The translations under genes were made by a program, and so were the position numbers. Shown piece by piece: positions 41,691-51,093 of a DNA stretch of 64,000 nt (positions are counted from its first letter, which is position 1; each line of letters starts with the position of its first letter). Source of the stretch: Mesostigma viride (lineage: Eukaryota > Streptophyta > Mesostigmatophyceae > Mesostigmatales > Mesostigmataceae); contig RPFO01001885.1 in assembly GCA_009746045.1 (NCBI GenBank), positions 157,501-221,500 of the forward strand, written 5' to 3'. Under the pieces are notes generated by a model, which saw nothing but the letters and a program-made list of their open reading frames with translations, made no database searches and was not told the origin of the DNA.

Positions 41691-43819
41691 TCGCGCGCAG
41701 CGGGAGGAACGCGACCAGCCGCCAGGTCAATGAGGGTGTCAAAGAGAATGTCCTCGCCCCCATGCCCCACCAGGACCTCCAAGTGCTCGTAGCGCCAGCC
41801 CGACGGCCCGGTAGAGGAAGCCCGCGGGACCGCACGCATCACCTCCAGGAAGCAGTCGCGGTCCAGCCGGAGGGGGGCCGGCAGGGGGTCCGGCACGGGC
41901 AGCTGGAATCCGGGCTCCGCAGGGTGAAGAGCCTCCAAGGCCGCCAGGGTAGCCGCATTGGCGGGGGCGAGCTTGGCCATTTCCAAGCGGGTCATGGCCC
42001 GGCTGAGCTGCCCCTCGCGGACGAGGCGGATGACGTCGGCGGCCACCCGCTCGAAGTTGACCTCCCCCGACAGCCGGGCCGTGCGCGGGGGCGGCACGCC
42101 AAACAGCCCCTCCCAGTCCCCCTGCAGAAAGCGTCGGCAACGGGCAATAACCGCACCCTGGAGGCCGCGCACACCACGCCCGAGAGGGGTGAGGAGCAGG
42201 CGGGGGGTCACCATGTGCAGTTTAAAGCCCAGCGGGTCGTCCGGAGCGGCGTGCATGCGCCGGAGAGAAACGATTGCACATTGCGCGAAAAGGCTACGCG
42301 CGCGGTGGGGGAGGTCGGTCAGGGTAGACGTCGGGTTGATGGCGCATGCATCCCAGGGAACCGTGTCAAGCCAACGCCAACTGGCCGAGTAGTCGGGCGG
42401 CGGGGGCTGGGAGCCGGTGGGAGCCGAGGCGGGAGGGGGGGAGGGGGCCGGGACTGCTGGCCGGTTGAGGGGCCGTTGAGCAACACAGGCGCGCGCGTGC
42501 TGAGCGCGCCCGTGAATGGAGTACACCCGCTGGCAGTGAGCTTCCGGGCACCGGTAACAGCTCATGGCCTGCAGATCCGCCGCGCCGAGATCGGGGTGCA
42601 CAGCGCGAAGGTGCTGGCAGAGGAGGTTACGGTTGTGGAACACACCAGCACACGGGGACCCCGTGGGAAGCAGCACGGCACACCGGTGAAGGCCGTCGGC
42701 GGGCGCTGAGTGGCGGGGAGCGGCGCCAGCAAAGGCAGGACGTGGGGCCTGCGGCGTCTCCCCAGCCGGGCCGGCAGGCGCGCGCACCACGACCCGACCA
42801 GCGCCCGGCATGCCCGCCGGGGCCACGGAGGAGGCAGTGCCCACCGGGGAGACCCCCAGCGGAGGGGGATCGAGAACGCCGGCGCCCCTCCCAGGGGGAC
42901 TCGCCAGCGCGCCCGCGACCACCCCAGGCCCCGGCAACGAGGCCGGGGGCGGCGGCCGAGGGGTCGGGGAGGCAGCTGGCCCCGGGGCCCGGTGGGGACC
43001 CGGCAGGGGACCCAGCGAGACCGGGGGCGGGCCGAGAGGAAGCGCAGTCCCAGGGGGCGGCACAACAGCCCGGCACAACGGGCAGCGCGGCACGGAGTGG
43101 AGCAAGCTGCGCGCGATGCACGCTTGATGGAATGTGTGGCCGCACGCGGGCAGGCGACACAAGCCATCCCCCGGCCGGAAGGGCTCAAGGCAGATGGCAC
43201 AGGAGCCCGACTCGGGGTCGTCCCCCTCCAGAAGGGACCGGACATGAGGGGGGGGCGGGTCCCAGCCGGCCTCCCAGCAACCCGGGAGAGCAGCAATCTG
43301 GGCGCGCGAGAGGATGCCGACCGGTTGGTCAGCCGCGGGGTGCCATTCGTGCGGGATGCCTGCCAACTCCAGGATGTCGTGGAGGAAGGCAGAAACAGGC
43401 GTCCCCGCGGTTAGGGGCTGGGCGCGCCCGGCCGAGTCCACCAAGATGGCCTGGCCGCCCTGAACCGCGATGGGGGCCCCGAACTCCACACGCAGCATGG
43501 CGGCCTGCGCCAGGCTGAGGGAGGTGATGAGAAAGCCCCCACTGGCAACCGGGCCGGGAGGCGGGGCCTGGGCGTCCAAGAAGAGGCGAAGCTGCCGCGG
43601 GGACATGAGGCCCAGGTCGGCGCCGCCCGCGAGGTAGGCCGCCCGCACCGAGACCTGTGCGTCTCGAGCCACCGCCGTGACGAACTCGACCACCTCCTGA
43701 CCCACCCGCTCGTCCAGGGAAAGCAGCTCTTCCTGCCGGGCGGCCGGGAGATGCCACGGCAGCCGGCAGCCGGCGTGATATCCTTCCAAGACATACCCCC
43801 AAAGAGTCGAGGCCGTCAC
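41640..43819 (-). CDS. LINE RING-H2, C2H2 and RT N-terminal frame
   Basis: Frame of about 725 sensible residues. An unknown Ala/Leu-rich domain comes first (LWGYVLEGYHAGCRLPW and LSLAQAAMLRVEFGAP). A canonical RING-H2 finger lies at 207-249 (C207, C210, C226, H228, H231, C234, C246, C249). A 120-aa Pro/Gly-rich linker follows. Two zinc-finger-like motifs come next: CAVLLPTGSPC with H-x4-H, then CPEAHC with H and C, resembling the N-terminal fingers with which R2-type LINEs bind target DNA. The end holds the first RT block (ASSTGPSGWRYEHLEVLVG). RING-H2 domains usually recruit E2 ubiquitin enzymes, so a ubiquitin-ligase role is possible but inferred. The frame is lost at the C8 run near 41640. 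Confidence 0.75.
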
Positions 43820-44549
43820 CGGGGGGCGGCGGAAAGAAATGTCGCCCGCACCCGCGCAACTAGGGCCAGGAAGGCCGGGGGCCTAGGGAGCGAGGGGAAG
43901 GCGGCCTCCAACCCGACCGCGTCCAGCAACAAAGGGCAGTACGCCCAAGAAAAGGTGGCGCGGCCCACCACGCCGACAATGTGCGAGGGCGGCCACGAGG
44001 TGAACGCGTGGGCCCGGGGGCCGCCGTCCCACGCGGCAAGGACGGGGGTGGCGGCTGGGTGGCCAACCGCGGCCGGGGGAAGGGAGGCCAGAGCGTCGGG
44101 GAGCGAGGGGCCGGGGGCGGGCGCCGGGGTCGCCAGGCCCGCCGGGGGTCGGCCGGGCCCAGCCCAGGCGACAGCGCCGCGCCCCCGTCGGCGGGGCCAG
44201 GGGACGGGTGGGGCCCCGGGGCCGAGGGCGCCAGGGCCCGAGCAACGGCGGCCCCATCGGGCAGGCCACGGCCCGCCCCGAGGGCCTCGGCAGGGGGGCA
44301 CACGGGGCAGGGGGCCGGAGCACCCAGCGGGTAGGGCAGCCCGGAGGCCCGCGGGGGGGGACAGCGCGGGCACGTCCAGGAGCCCGGCGGGACCCGGTAG
44401 AGCCGGGGAGTAAGACACTGCAAGTGCCACCCGGAATTGCAAGCATCACAAACTAACATGTGGTGCCCGCGGTGCCCGCTCCGGCAGACCTCGCAGACCA
44501 AGGAGGGGGAGACCGGGGCGCCCGAGCCCCCCGCAGCCGGGTCGCCCAC
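43816..44549 (-). CDS. LINE N-terminal part with PHD finger
   Basis: Translation from 44549 gives a Cys4-His-Cys3 PHD finger at residues 19-63 (C19, C22, C34, C37, H42, C45, C60, C63) with the usual Trp two residues before C60. PHD fingers read histone tails, suggesting chromatin targeting. After a Pro/Gly-rich linker a frameshift between about 44140 and 44220 leads to a second frame (LPDALASLPPAAVGHP, VGRATFSWAYCPLLLDAVGL), which ends at 43816 and would continue into the RING frame if a run of six C were seven. The start is uncertain because 44549 is GTG and no upstream ATG is in frame. Confidence 0.7.
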
Positions 44550-44561
44550 CTCCGCAAGAAG

Positions 44562-44752
44562 GGAAGCTACTTAATATATATATGTGGCTGTGCATGCACG
44601 CAAATACTACAGTAGTATACAATTAATGCATGTAGTATGTTTGCATGGTGCGATGCTATGTGAATATACTGAGCTGCATGTGACTACAGGTGTGTGACTC
44701 GTGGTGTGCATTAATTAATTAATTAACTGAATTAATTAATTAAGTAGCTTCC
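44562..44752. mobile_element. 191-bp MITE-like hairpin element
   Basis: Terminal inverted repeats GGAAGCTACTTAAT and ATTAAGTAGCTTCC enclose an AT-rich centre with TTAATTAA tracts. No target duplication could be assigned. It abuts the N-terminal end of the PHD/RING LINE, so it may have inserted at, or truncated, that end. Confidence 0.5.
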
Positions 44753-44868
44753 ATCATCATTCCGTCATCATTCCGTCATCGCGACTAGGAGAAGTGCACC
44801 ACCCTTATGCTGGCATCTGCCACCCCTATAGTGACCCTATAGTGACCGCGGCCTAGGATGGGGTCTCA

Positions 44869-44899
44869 CCCTAAGCCCTAAACCCTAAAACCCTAAACC
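44869..44899 (-). repeat. Interstitial telomere-type repeat
   Basis: CCCTAAGCCCTAAACCCTAA followed by AACCCTAAACC gives four adjoining units of the CCCTAAA and CCCTAAAA types. These are the plant/green-algal telomere sequences (TTTAGGG, TTTTAGGG). Too short to be a real telomere; it may mark a repaired break. Confidence 0.7.
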
Positions 44900-45003
44900 A
44901 CCTGCAAAAACAGAAGTGCCCCCCTGCCACCACTGCTCACCAGGTTGTGACATTTAGGCTGGCATCTGTCACCACCCCGGCAGTTGTGATGGTGTGTTGG
45001 GGG

Positions 45004-45720
45004 TGTGACAAGGATGGCGAAAAATTGCACGTACTTACTCTTAAGAAAAGAACGCCCAATTTTTCGCCACCCTGCCACCCCTTGGCGCGGGTCATAGGAG
45101 GTGTTTGTCAAGGTGTGACAAGGATGGCGAAAAATTGCACGTACTTACTCTTAAAAAAAGAACGCCCAATTTTTCGCCACCCTGCCACCCCTTGGCGCGG
45201 GTCATAGGAGGTGTTTGTCAAGGTGTGACAAGGATGGCGAAAAATTGCACGTACTTACTCTTAAGAAAAGAACGCCCAATTTTTCGCCACCCTGCCACCC
45301 CTTGGCGCGGGTCATAGGAGGTGTTTGTCAAGGTGTGACAAGGATGGCGAAAAATTGCACGTACTTACTCTTAAGAAAAGAACGCCCAATTTTTCGCCAC
45401 CCTGCCACCCCTTGGCGCGGGTCATAGGAGGTGTTTGTCAAGGTGTGAGAGTGATGGCGAAAAATTGCACGTACTTACTCTTATATAAAGAACGCCCAAT
45501 TTTTCGCCACCCTGCCACCCCTTGGCGCGGGGTATAGGAGGTGTTTGTCAAGGTGTGAGAGTGATGGCGAAAAATTGCACGTACTTACTCTTATATAAAG
45601 AACGCCCAATTTTTCGCCACCTTCCCCCACTGGCCGGCGCTGAGGTGGCGTGGGTTGTTGGATGTGGCGAAAAATTGCACGTAAGTAGTCTTAAGAAAAG
45701 ACCGCCCAATTTTTCGCCAT
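45004..45720 (+). repeat. 110-bp hairpin satellite
   Basis: Six units of exactly 110 bp start at 45004, 45114, 45224, 45334, 45444 and 45554, followed by a diverged partial unit. Each has GGCGAAAAATTG and CAATTTTTCGCC as perfect 12-bp inverted arms around about 30 nt (GTACTTACTCTTAAGAAAAG). The last two full units share TATATAAAG changes and TGTGAGAGTG. The open frames across the array are artefacts. It lies between the LINE and the viral block, and may be the viral end or an unrelated satellite. Confidence 0.85.
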
Positions 45721-45730
45721 GGCCTCGCAG

Positions 45731-46046
45731 GGTGAGGGAGCCGGCGAGGGCCGCGCGGCGGGGTGTGCAGAGTGTCATTTTATTACTCTGTGTAACCTCT
45801 GGAAACTCAGACGACCTATGCAAGAATCCATACGACCTGCGTCGATGCATGAGAGGTTTACTCTACTTTTTTAAACCCGCAGTTAGAACTGCAATTCGAG
45901 ACGAAATGAAAAATGTTTTCAGCATATATTGACGCGTTTTATACTGCATAAACGAATTCATTAAAAAATATAACACGTTTACATTCGTTATCAGCTCGAC
46001 AAGAGCGAAATGGCAAGCTCGTTGCCGTCGTCAACAAGACGACAAT
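45731..46046 (+). other. Junction region, nothing firm
   Basis: A plus-strand frame runs to 45932 with a protein-like end (MRGLLYFFKPAVRTAIRDEM, then KNVFSIY), but its beginning is satellite DNA. AT-rich bases follow to about 45985. The left boundary of the viral insertion probably lies here; no terminal inverted repeat was recognised. Confidence 0.3.
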
Positions 46047-46618
46047 CTACTCCTTGTCCTTGGAGTGTCCAGTCAGGCTCTTCACGTACGAGGCGGAGTT
46101 CTTCTTGTCGCCATGGCCGTGGGAGCTTGACGCTCCCTCGCGGCTCCTCTTCCTGCCATTGGAAGTGGCGGTCTTTGCGTCCTCGAAACCCTTCTTTGCC
46201 TCCTCCCATGCCTTGTAGAGCGCAATGGGGAAATGCCTGGCTGGCGCTTGGACTTGGAGAAGCCATTGAGGAAATCGTCAACCATCTTAACGCACCCGTC
46301 GGCTTGGTCGAGGCGAATCCACTCGCAGCGGTCCTCGACCTTCCTCGGCTTTGCCGCATTCTTCTCGTAGACCCACTCGACGCAAATTTTTGGCGTCTTG
46401 CGGTCGACATCGTCATATCCGGCGTCGTGAATCTTGAAGACCTCGCAGGTAGGTCCGGTGCCTCCAACAGCACCTTCGTTTCCGGAAAGAAGGGAGACCT
46501 TGTGCGTCAGGTGTGCGAGCTGGTCAGATATCTTTGTCTGGCCGTCCTCGAGACCATCGAGGATTTTTCCAAGCATTGCCAACGCCTTCTCGCAAGGCCC
46601 TGCGTTTCGGGAAGCCAT
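46047..46618 (-). CDS. Viral-block protein of unknown function, about 190 aa
   Basis: The frame from ATG 46618 (MASRNAGPCEKALAM) contains a helical N-terminus, an acidic middle (DAGYDDVDRKTPKICVEWVY) and WIRLDQADGCVKMVDDFL. Near 46242 one base appears missing, after which another frame continues (ALYKAWEEAKKGFEDAKT, a His/Ser/Lys-rich tail) to the stop at 46049. One restored base gives a whole number of codons. No family is recognised. Strand, spacing and composition match the neighbouring virus genes. Confidence 0.5.
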
Positions 46619-46768
46619 GGCTACCGGCAGAGAGCTTGGCAACGTGAGATGCGTGACTTGCACGTGATTTTGCCTATTTGTGCACAATGTGCCAAGGTCC
46701 GTTACGTCTGCTGGCACGGCCTGGACAGGACGCGAAGGTGGCTGGACTTGTACAAGTGTCGAACTTGG

Positions 46769-46972
46769 CTAAATTTCGGAGCGATGCAAGTCTAAGGTGG
46801 CCTCTACCACGTGGCGAGTTCTGGGACGTGAATTTAGGTAAAAAGACTCGTAAGCATGCGAGTAATCAACTGGGTCACTTGTCAATCGCCTGAACGAGGT
46901 TTCTAAGGTATCCACGCAGGTAAATTTTCCAAAGCACCCACCCATGTATAATTCGTAGAAATTACTTGCCAT
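46769..46972 (-). CDS. Small viral-block protein, 67 aa
   Basis: ATG at 46972 opens MASNFYELYMGGCFGKFTC, with 67 residues to the stop. Its start overlaps the end of the next gene (46962) by 11 bp, as in compact viral gene blocks. Function unknown. Confidence 0.45.
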   Translation of the reverse strand: MASNFYELYMGGCFGKFTCVDTLETSFRRLTSDPVDYSHAYESFYLNSRPRTRHVVEATLDLHRSEI

Positions 46973-47471
46973 GACAATTGCACTTATTGAACCCGCGAAT
47001 CTTTTCAAAACGTAGGATGCACAAAAAACCGTCCGTCTGCAACGGGGGGAATTGAGTCTCGTTTACGTCAAGTCTGTCAATGTACGACGCTCCTACCGTA
47101 ATATGTCCTCCGTTTCTAAACAGGTGTGGGTTCTTTAGGTTAAAAAACGCGTGTTCGTTGATCATGGCGTAAGAAAAGATGTCCCCGTCTGATCCACCCA
47201 TGACAGTCTCTGTGCATAAAACAATGCAATCCTGTTGGTTATGCTCACCACCGGAGAAACTCGTGGAAACAAGCCCGACAATAGCATGGTCCTCATCAAA
47301 AGGTACTGCGTCAACGTAGGCATAATGCACACCACCACGCCATGTACTGTCAATGATGGGCGCCCTCGGGTCTGGTTTGATTCTAAATTGACGTAACCCG
47401 GTGGTGGAGTCAATCACGTTTTCAGAGGCATTGGAATCTAGCACTATTTGATAATAGGTGGGGTATTCCAT
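46962..47471 (-). CDS. Viral-block protein of unknown function, 169 aa
   Basis: Start chosen at ATG 47471 (MEYPTYYQIVLDSNASENV), since upstream codons run into the LamG gene. The protein looks strand-rich (RQFRIKPDPRAPIIDSTW, GGVHYAYVDAVPFDEDHAIV, FLCILRFEKIRGF), compatible with a small jelly-roll or virion-associated protein, but no family is recognised. An AT-rich leader (TTAATAAAG) precedes it. It overlaps the 67-aa gene by 11 bp. Confidence 0.55.
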   Translation of the reverse strand: MEYPTYYQIVLDSNASENVIDSTTGLRQFRIKPDPRAPIIDSTWRGGVHYAYVDAVPFDEDHAIVGLVSTSFSGGEHNQQDCIVLCTETVMGGSDGDIFSYAMINEHAFFNLKNPHLFRNGGHITVGASYIDRLDVNETQFPPLQTDGFLCILRFEKIRGFNKCNCHGK

Positions 47472-47499
47472 TGCTTTATTAAAATTAGAGATAATATTT

Positions 47500-49190
47500 C
47501 TACGCTGGGATGGCGGCGGGAGTGCCCCACTTGGCAACAAGATACCCGCGGATCCGTTCAAGTTCCGCTGACGTCTTGGCTGTGTTGTAGATAAGGATCT
47601 CGCCGATCCACCCGTCAAAGGCACGACTCGCGTTGGATGAGTCTCCTCCAATAGCGAGATTTCCTGAACCAGTTGTAGGGTCCGATCCGATTCTGTTATA
47701 ACCAGCTCTTCCGTCGAAGCGGGTGAAAAGTGCGTTTGTACTGCTGTTGCATGAAATCGCCATGACGTGTGCCTTGTTGTCAAAGAACTGAGCCCTGGTG
47801 CTCACGGTTTCGTATACAGTACCGGGAGCGAATAGGAGAACGGTCTGTACCTCTGACTGATAAGACATGAGATAACCATTGCCATCCGTCGATCCAAGCA
47901 TATAACCTCTAATACCCGTATAACCCCCTATTTCTGGATACGTTGCAGTCGTTAGCTGTTTGGCGACTAGGAGGATGCTCGCACTGACCCCAATCGCGCT
48001 CCAGAAATTGCTCACGGACGCTAACAAGCCAGACCGCGAGTTGATAAAGCGGAGGGACCGTTTCGAGTTAAGCTCCGCCGCATCCAGCGTAGGACACTTG
48101 GTGGAAGTGGCCTGTGTCACGTGGTACCCATTCGGTCCCTTGTCTTTCACGCGCATCACGTTCCCTCCTGCCGTGTTTTGCTGGGTTGTGCCCGACGCGT
48201 CGCTGAACACCGTGGCGCTGTCTGACGGGTCGTACCACGCAAACAACGCTGGGTCTGTTGCCGGGTTGTAATAGTACGTGAATGACAGCGTGTTGGATGA
48301 TGCATTTCCAAGCCCTGACGTTGCGCCCGTCACGGCGCCCGCGCCCACGCTTACCGTCGTCGTGAAGTCCGACATGGTAGTGGTCACATCGAATGTGTAC
48401 GTGGCACCGCTTCCCAGCAAGTTGGACACGGTTCCGTTGGTCACGGCGATGTCGCCCAACGTGAACCCAGTGACCGATGTGCTAAAAGTGGCCGTGATCG
48501 GATAAACAGCACCCGTCGGAGTTCCGGACGCAAGAGTCACCGACGGATTTGCCGAGTACGTGAACGACAGTGTGTTAGATGCCGCGTTGGCGTTCCCTGT
48601 CGATGCGTCCACAACAGCGCCCGCGCCAACGCTAACGTTTGTGTAGAATTGGCGATGGTTGGCGTCACTTGGAAGGCGTACGACGCCCCACTTCCGGTCA
48701 GGTTGGCGGCGGTCCCGTTGGTCACGGTGATATCGCCCAACGCGAACCCCGTCACCGACCTGCTGAACGTGGCTGTCACGTCCACGGGTGATGAGGATGG
48801 CGTCAAGCCCGCGGTCGTCGCGAGGGTTACCGTTGGAGGTGGCGAATACGTGAAGACTAACGGAGTTGCTGCGGTGTTGCCGGTTCCTAGCACGCTGCTT
48901 GCTGCGTTCCCTCCAACAGTGACTGTTGTCAGTGAATAAGCTACAGCTGGAGTCACAGAGAATGTGTAAGAGGCGCCGCTACCCGTTAAACCAGATGCAG
49001 TACCATTTATGACAACGATATCACCCAAGGTGAACCCGGTGACTGTTTCGCTGAATGCTGCTGTCATTGTAATCGGTACCGCGCTAGGATACAGTCCGTG
49101 TGTAGTTGTTAACGTGATTGACGGCGCTGTCCTTGCCGGTTTGCGCTTCTTGCGAATCAAAGCAGGACAAATACCATAATCAAACGACAT
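47500..49190 (-). CDS. Ig-like repeat plus LamG-type adhesin, about 563 aa
   Basis: Three repeats of about 85-90 residues carry FTLGDIVVINGTASGLTGSG-like cores (also FALGDITVTNGTAANLTGSG), the pattern of bacterial Ig-like surface domains. They are followed by a concanavalin/LamG-like domain (LFAWYDPSDSATVF, RVKDKGPNGYHVTQA, FDGWIGEILIYNT, ELERIRGYLVAKWG). No signal peptide or membrane segment is evident, and the N-terminus is basic (LIRKKRKPAR). Such modules bind sugars or proteins, so a virion decoration or attachment role is inferred. A one-base loss near 48640 separates the first two repeats from the rest; with it restored the length fits whole codons. Confidence 0.65.
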
Positions 49191-49216
49191 GGAGCTAATA
49201 TAATATCATCGTCACA

Positions 49217-49387
49217 TTATTTTTTAGAGTTTGGTAGCGGATACTTGAAGGTGGGGAGAAGGGGCAATGCTCGTCTAGCTGGCATTGTCATGGACAGACC
49301 AGAATCTGCCATTTCAGGAATGTCAAAAATCAACTTCAACCTGTTAAACGGATTAGCTGTGATGCTAGGGTCTCGAAAGTAGTCCAT
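49217..49387 (-). CDS. Small viral-block protein, 56 aa
   Basis: A short frame from ATG 49387 (MDYFRDPSITANPFNRLKL) to TAA fills the gap between the capsid and adhesin genes with tight spacing. It has a hydrophobic-basic C-terminal half. Function unknown; it could be a small virion protein. Confidence 0.4.
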   Translation of the reverse strand: MDYFRDPSITANPFNRLKLIFDIPEMADSGLSMTMPARRALPLLPTFKYPLPNSKK

Positions 49388-49396
49388 CGTTTGTCA

Positions 49397-50706
49397 TTAC
49401 ACACGTATATATTTTTTAGAGGTACACGGCTGCCTGCCTGCCTGCAGCGATGTCCATCTTTGATTCGCATTCCGTGAAGAGTAGGAAATACAGTCCGTTG
49501 CTCCCTTCTCGACTCGCAGCGTGACCACCGATGCCGTGCCACGAAGGTCAAGGCCGCTCATGTACTCTGGACCGGCACATGGCATATTAAGGTGACACGC
49601 CATCGTGAAGTTGTTGTTTAGCCACGTGGTAGGAGTCATGCCCTCACGGACACAGGACAAAACATTCCCTTGGTCACCGAACGCGGACAACAGATTGATC
49701 CACGCCTCCGTTGCGTTCGTACGGTATCCAGGCGCCAGGTTGGATCCGTTGATGTCGTATTGGTAGGAAGTCATACCATCCGCGATGTGATTGAACATCG
49801 TATTGCCAGATGCGTTGGTCACGTCCGCGCCGGCAGCAACCTGAATCGCCAGGAGTTTGCTGGCGGACGCGGAAGACAGCGACGCCTTGATGGCATAGGG
49901 AGTGCGAGTCCCGAGCGACTGTTTGGTAGACTGCCACGTCCGCCACTTGAAGGAGAGAGTTCCACCCTCGGCAAGCCTGGACGAGAAAATCTGGCCCACG
50001 ATATCTTCTTGGAACCTGTACGTGTCGATGCTAAAGTGGATGTTGCTCAGTTCGAAACCAACCCCCGTTCCTGCGTCAACGGCCACGATGCCACCACCAG
50101 CAGCTGCTTGCGCCACGCTAGGAAGCATCACCCCTCCGTCCATGAGTGTGATTCGGATCTCGATGGGGGGAAGAGACTCAGATCCACGATCCGAGGCTCG
50201 CCGCTCAGGAATCCCAAAAAGTGGTCAATGACGCCGTCCACTGCGGTGTTTGCCTTCACGTTGTTTGTGAGAGTGCCAGCCACGTCAGCGGTGACGATGT
50301 TGTTATTCTTCGACCAACCAGCGGGAGCCTGCGCGAGATTGTACTCGACACCGCCGTGCACCGAGAGCAGCGTATGGAACAGCTGGGAGTAGTCGTTGAT
50401 GCTGTCGACGGTCTGACCTCCTGCCAGTACCTCGAGGCGCCTGATGATGGAGGACGTGTACGCGGGGAACTTTGCGAACCCCGCCGTGGTCGTGGGGGTC
50501 CCCGTGAAAAACATTGCGAAGGAGTGCAAGTCCACGAACCCGGACGTGGGGAGGCGGACCGCGACCACAGACCCTTGTTTGATGCCGTCGCTTGCTGAGA
50601 GGGTGCTGAGATGGACTCGTTGAGTCGTGTGCTGACCCAGCGCCTTCACGAGGTATTGCATGGACTTGGGGATAGCGCGCGAGTACCAGGAATTGTCCGA
50701 AGCCAT
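49397..50706 (-). CDS. Major capsid protein (double jelly-roll type), about 436 aa
   Basis: Start at ATG 50706 (MASDNSWYSRAIP); an in-frame ATG at 50721 is possible. Recognisable features are SVVAVRLPTSGFVDLHSF and SSIIRRLEVLAGGQTVDSIN in the first jelly roll, HFLGFLSGEPRIVD before the linker, then SYQYDINGSNLAPGY and EYMSGLDLRGTASVV in the second. These words fit major capsid proteins of polinton-like viruses and virophages. The frame shifts at the run of six G at 50165-50170, between the two jelly rolls; seven would restore it and gives whole codons. The length is at the short end for the family. Either a consensus error or a young pseudogene. Confidence 0.7.
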
Positions 50707-50736
50707 AGATTGTGTATACATTCGAATGAGATATTT

Positions 50737-51093
50737 TTACTGAAGAAGCTGGCCGAGTATGGGATTTTTTACCTTCGCTCCATCAACCCGTCTTTCGAGG
50801 TTGGACAAGGCGCTCAGACCAGTGTTTGCGACCGAGTACGCTTTCCCGAGCAGCGTACTCTTCGCGATCATGTTGGATGGGATGTGTCCGAGCGCGGAAT
50901 CGACAATGCCCGCCGCCTGTTTGGCAGCCCGCGCCCCGTCGCCAATTTTTGAGATGACTTCGCCAGCGACGTGCCCGGCTTTCTTGACAGCTGACACGAT
51001 GGCCGCCCCGTCGCCGACCCTCTTGATAGCGTTGCCGGCAAACTCTCCCACGCGTCTAGCCACGTTTCCGATTGCTCCAAAATTAACTTTCAT
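50737..51093 (-). CDS. Small amphipathic virion protein (pVI-like position), 118 aa
   Basis: From ATG 51093 (MKVNFGAIGNVARRVGEF) it is rich in Gly, Ala, Lys and Val with several amphipathic helices (KRVGDGAAIVSAVKKAGHV, SKIGDGARAAKQAAG). It lies between the penton-like and major capsid genes, where adeno-like viruses encode a membrane-active internal protein. The comparison rests on position and composition, not on a recognised family signature. Its start overlaps the penton-like gene end by 11 bp. Confidence 0.5.
   Translation of the reverse strand: MKVNFGAIGNVARRVGEFAGNAIKRVGDGAAIVSAVKKAGHVAGEVISKIGDGARAAKQAAGIVDSALGHIPSNMIAKSTLLGKAYSVANTGLSALSNLERRVDGAKVKNPILGQLLQ

Larger units (their letters stand above)
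39480..44561 (-). mobile_element. LINE with PHD, RING-H2, C2H2 fingers, RT and restriction-like endonuclease
   Basis: One long minus-strand coding region is divided into three frames by base losses at C/G runs. From N to C it holds a PHD finger, an unknown domain, a RING-H2 finger, a Pro-rich linker, two C2H2-type fingers, reverse transcriptase with YLDD, a CCHC motif and a PD-(D/E)xK nuclease. C2H2 fingers plus C-terminal endonuclease place it with the R2/NeSL/CRE-type LINEs, which usually insert at defined targets. No in-frame ATG exists before the left-hand MITE at 44562, so the 5' end is probably truncated or displaced. Confidence 0.75.

Noticed and set aside
40143-41792. 549-aa plus-strand ORF
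   Set aside because: Exactly antisense to the LINE RT/endonuclease frame and created by its high GC content; no domain.
41762-43518. Plus-strand ORFs of 315, 258 and 234 aa
   Set aside because: Antisense shadows of the RING/C2H2 part of the LINE.
45004-45720. Possible CRISPR array from hairpin repeats
   Set aside because: Whole 110-bp units are identical including the would-be spacers; this is a satellite.
46010-46795. 261-aa plus-strand ORF
   Set aside because: Antisense to the 190-aa viral-block gene and without a recognisable pattern, whereas the minus-strand reading is coherent across one base loss and matches the strand of its neighbours.
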